DNA of 43,741 nt from the NCBI GenBank assembly GCA_032055545.1, contig DAMBQR010000039.1:1-43741 (forward strand). The letters run 5' to 3'. Positions 1 through 8,055 of this stretch are shown here, piece by piece. Each line of letters starts with the position of its first letter. Position 1 is the first letter of the stretch. The translations under genes and the position numbers were made by a program. This DNA is from Pseudescherichia sp032055545. Its GTDB lineage: Bacteria > Pseudomonadota > Gammaproteobacteria > Enterobacterales > Enterobacteriaceae. A model generated the notes under the pieces. The model saw nothing but the letters and a program-made list of their open reading frames with translations, ran no database searches and had not been told where the DNA came from.

Positions 1-1
1 A

Positions 2-517
2 ACCCAGGCCTTTGAAAATCGTGTGCTTGAGCGTCTGAATGCTGGCAAAACCGTCCGAAGTTTCCTCATCGCCGCCGTTGAGCTACTTACCGAAGCGGTG
101 AACATTCTGGTACTTCAGGTGTTCCGCAAAGACGACTACGCGGTGAAATATGCCGTCGAGCCGTTGCTGGAGGGCGATGGCCCGCTGGGCGATCTCTCCG
201 TGCGCTTAAAGCTGATCTACGGTCTCGGCGTGATCAGTCGTCATGAGTATGAGGATGCGGAGCTGCTGATGGCCCTGCGTGAAGAGTTAAATCACGACGG
301 CAACGAGTACGGGTTCACCGATGATGAGATCCTCGGTCCCTTTGGCGAGCTGCACTGCGTCTCTGCCCTGCCCCCCGTGCCCCAGTTTGATACCAGCGAC
401 GCCGATCTCTATGCGATGCAGAAGCAGCGCTACCAGCAGGTAGTACGCTCTACAATGGTTCTCTCCCTGACCGGGCTGATCTCGCGCATCAGCCTGAAAA
501 AAGCCTTTCAGAAGTAA
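2..517 (+). CDS. mtlR: Mannitol operon repressor MtlR (3' part)
   Basis: The reading frame is open from base 2 and the start lies left of the window. The visible 171 residues begin TQAFENRVLERLNAGKTVRS and end SLKKAFQK, matching the bulk of E. coli MtlR (about 195 aa) almost residue for residue. A GTG at base 23 is an internal codon, not the start. MtlR is a small helical protein that represses mtlADR, the mannitol PTS operon; it lacks a classical helix-turn-helix. Downstream yibL follows after 58 bases, the E. coli order. Truncation here is only the window edge. Confidence 0.95.
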   Translation, partial: TQAFENRVLERLNAGKTVRSFLIAAVELLTEAVNILVLQVFRKDDYAVKYAVEPLLEGDGPLGDLSVRLKLIYGLGVISRHEYEDAELLMALREELNHDGNEYGFTDDEILGPFGELHCVSALPPVPQFDTSDADLYAMQKQRYQQVVRSTMVLSLTGLISRISLKKAFQK

Positions 518-575
518 CGTTGCGCACATTAGTGTATCCTTTGCAGTAATTCCCCTGTTTTTAGAGTTATCCGTT

Positions 576-938
576 ATGAAAGAAATCGAAAAGAACGAAA
601 TTAAACGCCTGAGCGATCGCCTGGATGCTATCCGCCACCAGCAGGCAGCCCTGTCGCTGGTTGAGTCTGCCGAGAAGTACGCCGAGCTGGAAAAAGAGAA
701 AGAGACGCTGGAAGCGGAGATTACTCGCCTGCGCGAAGTACACGGCCAGAAGCTGAGTAAAGAGGCGCAGAAACTGATGGATCTCCCTTTCCGCCGGGCG
801 ATTACCAAAAAAGAGCAGGCCGATATGGGCAAGCTGAAGAAGAGCGTGCGCGGCATCGTAGTGGTTCACCCGATGACCGCCCTGGGCCGTGAGATGGGCC
901 TGAAAGAGATGACCGGCTTCGCGAAGACCGAGTTCTGA
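576..938 (+). CDS. yibL: YibL family ribosome-associated protein
   Basis: 120 aa, the same length and nearly the same sequence as E. coli YibL (DUF2810 family). The N-terminal two thirds is a highly charged, heptad-like helix rich in Glu, Lys and Arg (about residues 1-75). The conserved C-terminal block contains KKEQADMGKLKKSVRG and HPMTALGREMG. The E. coli protein has been reported to co-purify with ribosomes; its molecular role is not established. It sits between mtlR and the lactate operon as in E. coli and is followed by a REP-like palindrome, so it is probably its own transcription unit. Confidence 0.93.
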   Translation: MKEIEKNEIKRLSDRLDAIRHQQAALSLVESAEKYAELEKEKETLEAEITRLREVHGQKLSKEAQKLMDLPFRRAITKKEQADMGKLKKSVRGIVVVHPMTALGREMGLKEMTGFAKTEF

Positions 939-941
939 TTT

Positions 942-974
942 GTAGCCGGGGGGCGCTGCGCTTGCCCGGCCATC
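942..974. repeat. REP-like palindromic element downstream of yibL
   Basis: The sequence GTAGCCGGGGGGCGCTGCGC followed by TTGCCCGGCC forms an imperfect GC-rich stem of the enterobacterial REP type (GCCGG...CCGGC arms with GCGCTGCGC in the middle). It lies directly after the yibL stop. Related copies occur at 5337-5364, 28440-28472 and 33160-33192. Such elements usually act at 3' ends as mRNA stabilisers or gyrase/IHF sites. Confidence 0.75.
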
Positions 975-987
975 TTCTTCTTGCATT

Positions 988-1003
988 AATTGGCCCTACC
1001 AAT
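988..1003. promoter_or_regulatory. LldR operator O1 (upstream site of lldPRD)
   Basis: AATTGGCCCTACCAAT contains the inverted repeat ATTGG-N5-CCAAT, the GntR/FadR-type half-site arrangement expected for LldR. A second related site lies at 1114-1130. The centres are about 126 bases apart, agreeing with the two-operator arrangement known for E. coli lldPRD, where LldR can loop the promoter. The assignment is by pattern and position. Confidence 0.7.
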
Positions 1004-1058
1004 CCTCGAACCAATCCCCCTGCGCTTCACACTTCCATAATTTCCGCTTACAAACTCA

Positions 1059-1087
1059 TTGCCGAAACATAACATCTAGTTAACCAT
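1059..1087 (+). promoter_or_regulatory. Probable lldP promoter with ArcA-like site
   Basis: TTGCCG (1059-1064) is followed after 16 bases by TAACCAT (1081-1087), a plausible -35/-10 pair placed between the two LldR operators. A GTTAA-N5-TGTT motif (from 1079) overlapping the -10 resembles an ArcA box, and ArcA is known to repress lldPRD without oxygen. The start point would fall near 1094. The hexamers are weak, so the exact position is uncertain. Confidence 0.45.
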
Positions 1088-1113
1088 TTGTTGTCATAAA
1101 CCCTACACAACCC

Positions 1114-1130
1114 AATTGGCTGGACCACTT
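1114..1130. promoter_or_regulatory. LldR operator O2 (downstream site of lldPRD)
   Basis: AATTGGCTGGACCACTT is an imperfect inverted repeat (TTGG...CCA) related to the site at 988-1003. It lies just downstream of the predicted transcription start, in the leader of lldP. That matches the position of the second LldR operator in E. coli. Confidence 0.65.
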
Positions 1131-1203
1131 TTACACTGGCTGTGACGCAGAGCTGAGCGCAGACTCACCGCTGATCGGCCAGAAGGGTCCCAGGAGACAC
1201 GCA

Positions 1204-2859
1204 ATGAGCCTGTGGCAACAAAACTACGATCCGGCTGGTAACATCTGGCTGTCGAGCCTGATCGCCTCCCTGCCGATCCTGTTCTTCTTCTTTGCGCTGA
1301 TTAAGCTCAAGCTGAAGGGCTACCTTGCTGCAACGTACACCGTCGCTATCGCCCTGCTGGTGGCGCTCTTTTTCTATAAAATGCCGGTCGATCGCGCCAT
1401 GGCGTCGGTGGTGTACGGCTTCTTCTACGGCCTGTGGCCGATTGCATGGATCATTATTGCCGCGGTGTTTGTCTACAAAATCTCGGTCAAGACCGGGCAG
1501 TTCGACATCATCCGCTCGTCTATTCTCTCCATTACCCCGGACCAGCGTCTGCAGATGCTGATCGTCGGCTTCTCCTTTGGCGCGTTTCTTGAAGGGGCGG
1601 CAGGCTTTGGCGCGCCGGTAGCGATCACCGCTGCGCTGCTGGTTGGGCTGGGCTTCAATCCACTGTATGCCGCCGGGCTGTGCCTGATCGTCAATACCGC
1701 GCCGGTGGCCTTTGGCGCGATGGGGATCCCGATTCTGGTGGCCGGGCAGGTCACGGGACTGGACAGCTTCGAGATCGGCCAGATGGTGGGTCGTCAGCTG
1801 CCGTTCTTAACCATTATCGTGCTGTTCTGGATCATGGCGATTATGGACGGCTGGCGCGGCATTAAAGAGACCTGGCCAGCGGTGATGGTGGCGGGCGGCT
1901 CGTTCGCCATCGCCCAGTACCTTAGCTCTAACTTTATCGGTCCCGAGCTGCCGGACATCATCTCCTCGCTGGTGTCGCTGGTCTGCCTGACGCTGTTCCT
2001 GAAACGCTGGCAGCCGGTGCGCATCTTCCGCTTCGGCGATATGGGTGCCTCTCAGGTCGATGAGACCCTGACGCGCACCCGCTACAGCGCAGGCCAGATT
2101 ATCAAGGCGTGGTCACCGTTCCTGTTCCTCACCGCTACGGTGACGCTGTGGAGCGTCCCGCCGTTTAAAGCGCTGTTTGCCCCGGGCGGGGCGCTATACG
2201 ACATGGTGGTCAACATTTCAGTTCCGTACCTGGATAAGCTGGTGGCGCGTATGCCGCCGGTGGTCAGCGCGGCAACGCCCTATGCGGCGGTCTATAAATT
2301 TGACTGGTTCTCGGCTACCGGTACGGCGATCCTGTTTGCCGCCCTGCTCTCGATTGTCTGGCTGCGGATGAAGCCCGCCGCGGCGGTGCAGACCTTTGCC
2401 AGCACGCTGAAGGAGCTGGCCCTGCCTATCTACTCCATCGGTATGGTGCTGGCATTCGCCTTTATCTCTAACTACTCCGGTCTCTCCTCGACGCTGGCGC
2501 TGGCGCTGGCTCACACCGGCAACGCCTTCACCTTCTTTTCGCCGTTCCTCGGCTGGCTGGGGGTATTCCTGACCGGCTCCGATACCTCGTCGAACGCCCT
2601 GTTCGCCGCCCTGCAGGCGACGGCTGCGCAGCAGATTGGCGTCTCGGATGTGCTGCTGGTTGCCGCCAACACCACCGGCGGCGTGACGGGCAAGATGATC
2701 TCCCCGCAGTCTATCGCCATTGCCTGTGCGGCGGTGGGACTGGTGGGTAAAGAGTCGGATCTGTTCCGCTTCACCGTGAAGCACAGCCTGATTTTTACCT
2801 GCATGGTGGGGGTTATTACCACCCTTCAGGCCTATGTCTTAACCTGGATGATCCCGTGA
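1204..2859 (+). CDS. lldP: L-lactate permease LldP
   Basis: 551 aa, the length of E. coli LldP, in the LctP lactate permease family. It is an inner-membrane carrier that imports L-lactate (also D-lactate and glycolate) with protons. The protein is almost entirely hydrophobic, with about a dozen or more membrane segments starting at residue 14. The conserved FGAFLEGAAGFGAPVAITAA block is near residues 120-140, and GSDTSSNALFAALQ and NTTGGVTGKMISPQ lie near the C-terminus. The start ATG follows an AGGAG ribosome site. Its last four bases overlap the lldR start (GTGA), so translation of permease and regulator is coupled. Control by LldR is expected from the two upstream operators. Confidence 0.97.
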   Translation: MSLWQQNYDPAGNIWLSSLIASLPILFFFFALIKLKLKGYLAATYTVAIALLVALFFYKMPVDRAMASVVYGFFYGLWPIAWIIIAAVFVYKISVKTGQFDIIRSSILSITPDQRLQMLIVGFSFGAFLEGAAGFGAPVAITAALLVGLGFNPLYAAGLCLIVNTAPVAFGAMGIPILVAGQVTGLDSFEIGQMVGRQLPFLTIIVLFWIMAIMDGWRGIKETWPAVMVAGGSFAIAQYLSSNFIGPELPDIISSLVSLVCLTLFLKRWQPVRIFRFGDMGASQVDETLTRTRYSAGQIIKAWSPFLFLTATVTLWSVPPFKALFAPGGALYDMVVNISVPYLDKLVARMPPVVSAATPYAAVYKFDWFSATGTAILFAALLSIVWLRMKPAAAVQTFASTLKELALPIYSIGMVLAFAFISNYSGLSSTLALALAHTGNAFTFFSPFLGWLGVFLTGSDTSSNALFAALQATAAQQIGVSDVLLVAANTTGGVTGKMISPQSIAIACAAVGLVGKESDLFRFTVKHSLIFTCMVGVITTLQAYVLTWMIP

Positions 2860-3629
2860 TTGTGATGCCTAAACGCCTCTCCGATGAGATCGCCGCTCGC
2901 GTGCGGGCGCTGATCAAAGAGCAGCAGCTGGAGGCGGGCATGAAGCTGCCCGCCGAGCGCCAGCTGGCCGCGCAGCTTGGCGTGTCGCGCAACTCTCTGC
3001 GGGAGGCGCTGGCTACGCTGGTGAATGAAGGGGTGCTGTTGAGCCGTCGCGGCGGCGGCACCTTTATCCGCTGGCAGCATGACGACTGGTCTGAGCAAAA
3101 TATCGTCCAGCCGCTGAAAACCCTGCTGGAGCATGACCCCGACTACAGCTTCGATATTCTCGAAGCCCGCCACGCCATTGAGGCCAGCACCGCCTGGCAC
3201 GCGGCGATGCGCGCCACCGATGCCGATAAAGAGAAGCTCCGTGTTTGCTACGAGGCCACCCAGAGCAAAGATCCGGATATCGCCTCACAGGCGGATGTGC
3301 GCTTTCATCTGGCGATCGCCGAAGCGTCACATAACGTGGTGCTGCTGCAGACCATGCGCGGCTTCTTCGATCTCTTGCAGTCGTCGGTTAAGGAGAGCCG
3401 CCAGCGCATGTATCAGGTTCCGCCGGTGTTCGCCCGGCTTACCGAACAGCACCAGGCGGTGCTCGACGCTATCCTGGCCGGCGACGCCGAGGCCGCACGC
3501 AAAGCGATGATGGCGCATCTGGGTTTCGTCCATACCACCATTAAACAATTCGATGAAGATCAGGCCCGCCGGGCACGCATCACCCGCCTGCCCGGCGATG
3601 CCGATCCTACCAGGGAGAACACCGCATGA
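2856..3629 (+). CDS. lldR: L-lactate-responsive regulator LldR (GntR/FadR family)
   Basis: 257 aa, one residue shorter than the E. coli protein as I recall it. Residues 5-70 form the winged helix-turn-helix with the GntR signature (PAERQLAAQLGVSRNSLREA). Residues about 90-225 form the FCD ligand-binding domain, including FHLAIAEASHN, which supplies a metal-coordinating His in this family. LldR represses lldPRD without lactate and activates with it. Translation starts at GTG overlapping the lldP stop, and its own stop overlaps the lldD ATG, giving a tightly coupled three-gene operon. A second possible start at codon 4 (ATG, 2865) would remove only MIV. Confidence 0.96.
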   Translation: MIVMPKRLSDEIAARVRALIKEQQLEAGMKLPAERQLAAQLGVSRNSLREALATLVNEGVLLSRRGGGTFIRWQHDDWSEQNIVQPLKTLLEHDPDYSFDILEARHAIEASTAWHAAMRATDADKEKLRVCYEATQSKDPDIASQADVRFHLAIAEASHNVVLLQTMRGFFDLLQSSVKESRQRMYQVPPVFARLTEQHQAVLDAILAGDAEAARKAMMAHLGFVHTTIKQFDEDQARRARITRLPGDADPTRENTA

Positions 3630-4810
3630 TTATTTCTGCAGCCAGTGATTACCGCGCAGCGGCTCAGCGCATTCTGCCCCCTTTCCTGTTCCACTACATC
3701 GACGGTGGCGCGTACGCGGAATATACCTTGCGCCGTAACGTAGAGGATCTCGCCCAGGTTGCCCTGCGCCAGCGCGTGCTGAAGAACATGGCCGATTTGA
3801 GTCTGGAAACCACGCTGTTTAATGAGAAACTCTCTATGCCGGTAGCGCTGGCCCCGGTAGGGCTGTGCGGCATGTACGCCCGCCGGGGCGAGGTGCAGGC
3901 CGCCGCCGCCGCCGATGCGAAGGGCATTCCGTTTACCCTCTCCACCGTCTCGGTCTGTCCGATCGAGGAGGTGGCCCCCACCCTGAAGCGTCCGATGTGG
4001 TTCCAGCTCTATGTGCTGCGCGATCGCGGCTTTATGCGTAACGCTCTGGAGCGGGCGAAAGCGGCGGGCTGCTCGACGCTGGTGTTTACCGTAGATATGC
4101 CGACGCCGGGCGCGCGCTACCGGGATGCACACTCCGGCATGAGCGGTGCCAACGCCGCCATGCGCCGCTACTGGCAGTCGGTGACCCATCCCCGCTGGGC
4201 CTGGGACGTGGGACTGCATGGTCGTCCGCACGATCTGGGCAACATCTCTACTTATCTCGGCAAGCCGACCGGGCTTGAGGATTACATTGGTTGGCTGGCG
4301 AATAACTTCGATCCCTCTATCTCGTGGAAGGACCTGGAGTGGATCCGTGAATTTTGGGATGGCCCGATGGTGATCAAAGGGATCCTGGATGCCGAAGATG
4401 CCCGTGACGCGGTGCGCTTTGGCGCGGACGGCATCGTGGTGTCAAACCACGGCGGCCGCCAGCTGGATGGCGTGCTCTCCTCCGCCCGGGCGCTGCCGGC
4501 CATTGCCGATGCGGTGAAGGGCGATATTACCATTCTGGCCGACAGCGGGATCCGTAACGGCCTCGACGTGGTGCGGATGATTGCCCTTGGAGCGGACAGC
4601 GTGCTGCTGGGTCGGGCTTACCTCTATGCGCTGGCGACCCACGGCCAGGCGGGCGTCGCCAACCTGCTAAACCTGATCGAGAAAGAGATGCGCGTGGCGA
4701 TGACGCTAACCGGGGCGAAATCCATTAAGGAGATCACCCGCGACCTGCTGGTGCATAACGTCGAGCACGAGTCGGTATTTGAACCGGTGAAGACCGGCGA
4801 CGCGGCGTAA
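3626..4810 (+). CDS. lldD: L-lactate dehydrogenase LldD (FMN-dependent, quinone-linked)
   Basis: 394 aa against 396 in E. coli. It is a TIM-barrel alpha-hydroxy-acid oxidase that converts L-lactate to pyruvate at the inner membrane, passing electrons through FMN to quinones. The N-terminus MIISAASDYRAAAQRILPPF matches E. coli. The catalytic His is in SNHGGRQLDG (about residue 275), and the flavin-phosphate region ILADSGIRNGLDVVRMIALG follows. The C-terminal tail (last about 20 residues) is shorter and differs from E. coli. It overlaps lldR by four bases and closes the lactate operon; trmL begins 47 bases later and is probably separately expressed. Confidence 0.97.
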   Translation: MIISAASDYRAAAQRILPPFLFHYIDGGAYAEYTLRRNVEDLAQVALRQRVLKNMADLSLETTLFNEKLSMPVALAPVGLCGMYARRGEVQAAAAADAKGIPFTLSTVSVCPIEEVAPTLKRPMWFQLYVLRDRGFMRNALERAKAAGCSTLVFTVDMPTPGARYRDAHSGMSGANAAMRRYWQSVTHPRWAWDVGLHGRPHDLGNISTYLGKPTGLEDYIGWLANNFDPSISWKDLEWIREFWDGPMVIKGILDAEDARDAVRFGADGIVVSNHGGRQLDGVLSSARALPAIADAVKGDITILADSGIRNGLDVVRMIALGADSVLLGRAYLYALATHGQAGVANLLNLIEKEMRVAMTLTGAKSIKEITRDLLVHNVEHESVFEPVKTGDAA

Positions 4811-4857
4811 TTCAGGCATAATTCTGCTATGCTGCCCCGCGTTATTGAGGGGGCACC

Positions 4858-5331
4858 ATGCTGAACATCGTCTTATTTGAACCGGAGATCCCGCCGAATA
4901 CCGGGAATATCATTCGTCTTTGCGCTAATACCGGCTTCCGCCTGCACATTATCGAACCGATGGGCTTTACCTGGGACGATAAGCGCCTGCGCCGGGCGGG
5001 GCTGGATTACCATGAGTTCACCGCCGTGCAGCGTCATGCTGACTATGCGGCGTTTCTGGCGGCGGAAAACCCGCAGCGCCTGTTTGCGCTCACCACCAAG
5101 GGCACGCCTGCGCACAGCGCAGTGAGCTATCAGGAGGGCGACTATCTGATGTTTGGTCCCGAAACGCGTGGCCTGCCCGCAACGATCCTTGATGCGCTGC
5201 CGCCTGAGCAGAAGATCCGTATCCCAATGATGCCGGACAGCCGCAGCATGAACCTGTCGAATGCAGTATCGGTGGTGGTATATGAGGCCTGGCGGCAGCT
5301 GGGGTATGCAGGGGCGGTGTTACGTAGTTGA
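4858..5331 (+). CDS. trmL: tRNA (cytidine/uridine-2'-O-)-methyltransferase TrmL
   Basis: 157 aa, full length for TrmL (formerly YibK) of the SPOUT superfamily. It methylates the ribose of the wobble nucleotide 34 of two tRNA-Leu isoacceptors using S-adenosylmethionine, as a dimer. The three conserved SPOUT motifs are visible: EPEIPPNTGNIIRLCANTG near the N-terminus, MFGPETRGLP (about residues 97-106), and the trefoil-knot segment IPMMPDSRSMNLSNAVSVVV (about residues 121-140). The start ATG is preceded by GAGGGGGCACC. It lies between the lactate operon and convergent cysE, as in E. coli. Confidence 0.96.
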   Translation: MLNIVLFEPEIPPNTGNIIRLCANTGFRLHIIEPMGFTWDDKRLRRAGLDYHEFTAVQRHADYAAFLAAENPQRLFALTTKGTPAHSAVSYQEGDYLMFGPETRGLPATILDALPPEQKIRIPMMPDSRSMNLSNAVSVVVYEAWRQLGYAGAVLRS

Positions 5332-5336
5332 GGTTT

Positions 5337-5364
5337 CGCCGGGTGGCGCTACGCTTACCCGGCC
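5337..5364. repeat. REP-like palindrome between trmL and cysE
   Basis: CGCCGGGTGGCGCTACGC followed by TTACCCGGCC makes a stem with GCCGGGT/ACCCGGC arms, the typical enterobacterial REP pattern. It occupies the short gap between the convergent trmL and cysE genes and may serve both 3' ends. Confidence 0.8.
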
Positions 5365-5381
5365 GACATGATGCGTGCGGA

Positions 5382-6200
5382 TTATATACCGTCGCCGTAC
5401 TCGAAGCCGTGGTGAGCGGCGAAGTGCTGGTCCATATCCATAGAGGGTTTATCCGTCTCTGGCTTACCAACGATTCGCGCCGGGACGCCTGCGGCGGTGG
5501 TATGGGGCGGTACAGGCTGCAACACTACTGAACCTGCGCCAATCTTCGCTCCGCGCCCGACTTCGATATTGCCGAGGATTTTAGCCCCTGCGCCAATCAT
5601 CACCCCTTCACGAATTTTCGGGTGGCGATCGCCGCTGGTTTTGCCGGTCCCGCCGAGGGTGACGGATTGCAGGATCGAGACGTCGTTTTCAATCACCGCC
5701 GTTTCACCGACGACAATGCCGGTGGCATGGTCGAGCATGATGCCGCGACCAATCCGCGCCGCCGGGTGAATATCGACCTGGAACGACACCGAAACCTGGT
5801 TTTGCAGGAAGATAGCCAGCGCCCGGCGGCCCTCCGCCCATAGCCAGTGCCCGATGCGGTAGGCCTGTAGCGCATGGAAACCTTTCAGATAGAGCAGCGG
5901 TGTGGAGTATTTATCTACTGCCGGGTCACGGGTGCGCACGGCCTGAATATCGCAGGCGGCAGAGGCGATCATCTCCGGATCGGCGGCGTAGGCCTCCTCG
6001 ACCACTTCGCGAATAGCGATAGCGGGCATGATGGGCGATGCCAGCTTATTCGCCAGCATATAGCTCAGGGCGCTGCCAAGGTTTTCATGCTTGAGTAACG
6101 TCGCGTGATAAAAACTGGCCAGCATCGGCTCACAGTCCGCCAGCGCCCGGGCTTCGGCTTTAATATTATTCCAGACCAGATCCAGCTCTTCACACGGCAT
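5382..6200 (-). CDS. cysE: Serine O-acetyltransferase CysE
   Basis: 272 aa (273 in E. coli). It transfers acetyl from acetyl-CoA to L-serine, giving O-acetylserine, the first committed step of cysteine synthesis. An N-terminal helical domain (residues 1-140, starting MPCEELDLVWNNIKAEARAL) is followed by the left-handed beta-helix hexapeptide repeats (about 145-240, e.g. IGRGIMLDHATGIVVGETAV). The His and Asp of the active site are in DIHPAARIG and LDHATG. The C-terminal tail ends in GDGI; the terminal Ile is the residue that docks into CysK in the cysteine synthase complex. It is the last gene of the yibN-grxC-secB-gpsA-cysE run, 70 bases after gpsA. Confidence 0.97.
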   Translation of the reverse strand: MPCEELDLVWNNIKAEARALADCEPMLASFYHATLLKHENLGSALSYMLANKLASPIMPAIAIREVVEEAYAADPEMIASAACDIQAVRTRDPAVDKYSTPLLYLKGFHALQAYRIGHWLWAEGRRALAIFLQNQVSVSFQVDIHPAARIGRGIMLDHATGIVVGETAVIENDVSILQSVTLGGTGKTSGDRHPKIREGVMIGAGAKILGNIEVGRGAKIGAGSVVLQPVPPHTTAAGVPARIVGKPETDKPSMDMDQHFAAHHGFEYGDGI

Positions 6201-6270
6201 TGCATACTCCAGACGTAATAAAAGAGACCGGCCAATCTACGTTGGCCGTGTCCATTTAGATGATTTGTAA

Positions 6271-7290
6271 TTACTGACTGCTACGCTCGTCCTTGCGCGT
6301 GCGCCCTAACAGGGTCAATGCTGCCTCGCGCGCATTTTTACCGCAATACAATACCTGAAATATCTCCTCGGTAATCGGCATTTCGACACCAAAGCGGTGT
6401 GCCAACTCGCGGACCTCTTTCGTATTGCGGTAGCCTTCCACCACCTGGCCGATCTGCGTCTGGGCCTGCTGCACGTCCATACCCTGGCCGAGCATCATGC
6501 CGAAGCGGCGGTTGCGGGATTGGTTATCGGTACAGGTCAGCACCAGATCGCCTAACCCTGCCATCCCCATAAAGGTTTCGGGAGAAGCACCCAGCGCAGC
6601 GCCGAGACGTGACATCTCTGCCAGCCCACGGGTAATAAGCGCGGTACGGGCGTTGGCACCAAAGCCGATGCCGTCCGACATGCCTGCGCCAATGGCGATA
6701 ACGTTTTTCACCGCGCCGCCGAGCTGCACGCCGATAAAGTCCGGGTTGCTGTAGACGCGGAAGCTTTTGCCGCAGTGCAGCAGCTGCTGGAGATCGTCAG
6801 CAAAAGCGCTGTCCGTCGAGGCCAGCGCGATGGCCGTCGGCAGGCCCGCCGCCAGCTCTTTCGCAAAGGTCGGCCCGGAGATCACCGCCAGCGGAATGGT
6901 ATCGCCCAGCGCCTCACGCGCCACATCCTGCAACAGGCGTCCGGTCTCAGCTTCCAGCCCTTTGGTCGCCCAGACGATACGTGCATCGTCGCGCATCAGC
7001 GGCTTGATCTGACGCAACACGTTGCCAAACACATGGCTTGGTACCACCACCAGAATATTGCGGCTGGCCTGCAACGCGGTCGCTAAGTCGCTCTCAAGAT
7101 GCAGCGTGTCGGGGAAAGGCACATCGGGAAGGAACGCGGCATTGCAGCGATCGTGCTGCAGAGTCGCGATATGTTTTGGATCGTGCCCCCAGAGAATCAC
7201 CTGGTGGCCATTTCTTGCCAGGGTAATAGCAAGAGCGGTGCCGTAAGAGCCGGCACCGATCACAGTCATATGAGCATTAGGTGTACTCAT
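6271..7290 (-). CDS. gpsA: NAD(P)H-dependent glycerol-3-phosphate dehydrogenase GpsA
   Basis: 339 aa, the E. coli length. It reduces dihydroxyacetone phosphate to sn-glycerol-3-phosphate for phospholipid synthesis in the cytosol. The N-terminal Rossmann motif is GAGSYGTALA (residues 12-21), the catalytic Lys region is GGAVKNVIAIGAG, and GLGDLVLTCT is also present. The start ATG shares one base with the secB stop (TGATG), indicating translational coupling. Confidence 0.97.
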   Translation of the reverse strand: MSTPNAHMTVIGAGSYGTALAITLARNGHQVILWGHDPKHIATLQHDRCNAAFLPDVPFPDTLHLESDLATALQASRNILVVVPSHVFGNVLRQIKPLMRDDARIVWATKGLEAETGRLLQDVAREALGDTIPLAVISGPTFAKELAAGLPTAIALASTDSAFADDLQQLLHCGKSFRVYSNPDFIGVQLGGAVKNVIAIGAGMSDGIGFGANARTALITRGLAEMSRLGAALGASPETFMGMAGLGDLVLTCTDNQSRNRRFGMMLGQGMDVQQAQTQIGQVVEGYRNTKEVRELAHRFGVEMPITEEIFQVLYCGKNAREAALTLLGRTRKDERSSQ

Positions 7291-7757
7291 CAGGCATCCT
7301 GATGTTCTTCAGTACCTTCACCAGCCTGCTGCTGCAAATAGTTCATGAACAGCGCATCAAAGTTGACCGGCGCAAGGTTCAGCTGCGGGAAGGTACCGCG
7401 GGAAACCAGGCTAGTGATGCATTCACGGGCGTACGGGAACAGGATGTTCGGGCAGTACGCGCCCAGGCAGTGCGCCATCTGGTTGCCTTCGATACCACCA
7501 ACGGAGAAGATACCGGCCTGCTGAACTTCACAGAGAAACGCGGTCTCTTCGCCCAGGCTTGCGGTCACGGTCACGCGCAAGACCACTTCGTATACGTCAT
7601 CGGCCAGCTGGCTGGATGCGGTATCCAGATCCAGTTTTACCTCTGGCTGCCAGTCTTTCTGGAATACATGAGGCGCATTCGGCGCTTCAAAAGAGACATC
7701 CTTGGTGTAAATACGCTGGATCTGGAAAGACATTTCGGTGTTATTTTGTTCTGACAT
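7290..7757 (-). CDS. secB: Protein-export chaperone SecB
   Basis: 155 aa from the ATG at 7757, beginning MSEQNNTEMSFQIQRIYTKD and ending EGTEEHQDA, the E. coli length and termini. An in-frame codon nine residues upstream could extend it, but the family start argues against that. SecB is a cytosolic homotetramer that keeps precursors unfolded and hands them to SecA; the acidic C-terminal tail is the SecA contact region. It follows grxC by 32 bases and overlaps gpsA by one base. Confidence 0.97.
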   Translation of the reverse strand: MSEQNNTEMSFQIQRIYTKDVSFEAPNAPHVFQKDWQPEVKLDLDTASSQLADDVYEVVLRVTVTASLGEETAFLCEVQQAGIFSVGGIEGNQMAHCLGAYCPNILFPYARECITSLVSRGTFPQLNLAPVNFDALFMNYLQQQAGEGTEEHQDA

Positions 7758-7789
7758 GAGAAAAACCCTTAGTAATATACTCAAACGCC

Positions 7790-8041
7790 TTAGCGCAACA
7801 GGGGATCGAGTCCACCACGCGCATCCAGCGCATACAAGTCGTCACAGCCGCCAATGTGCTGTGCATCAATAAAAATCTGCGGCACGGTCGTACGGCCACT
7901 ACGTTGAATCATCTCTTCACGCTTCACGGCATCGCCGTCAATCGGCAGCTCCGCGTAGGTCACGCCTTTGCTGTCCAGCAACCCCTTTGCACGGTGGCAG
8001 AACGGGCAGGTTGCTTTGGTATAGATTTCAATGTTGGCCAT
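7790..8041 (-). CDS. grxC: Glutaredoxin 3 GrxC
   Basis: 83 aa, a complete class I glutaredoxin. The dithiol active site CPFC is at residues 12-15, the cis-Pro is in TTVPQIFI, and the glutathione-binding GG(C)DD motif follows in HIGGCDDLYAL. It reduces disulfides and mixed glutathione disulfides in the cytosol with glutathione. A further Cys in GGCDD is typical of this glutaredoxin. It lies between yibN and secB with short gaps, as in E. coli. Confidence 0.97.
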   Translation of the reverse strand: MANIEIYTKATCPFCHRAKGLLDSKGVTYAELPIDGDAVKREEMIQRSGRTTVPQIFIDAQHIGGCDDLYALDARGGLDPLLR

Positions 8042-8055
8042 AACGCTTCTCCAGA

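Noticed and set aside
3560..4231. 223-codon open frame on the minus strand
   Set aside because: Covers the lldR end and lldD start on the other strand; no family features.
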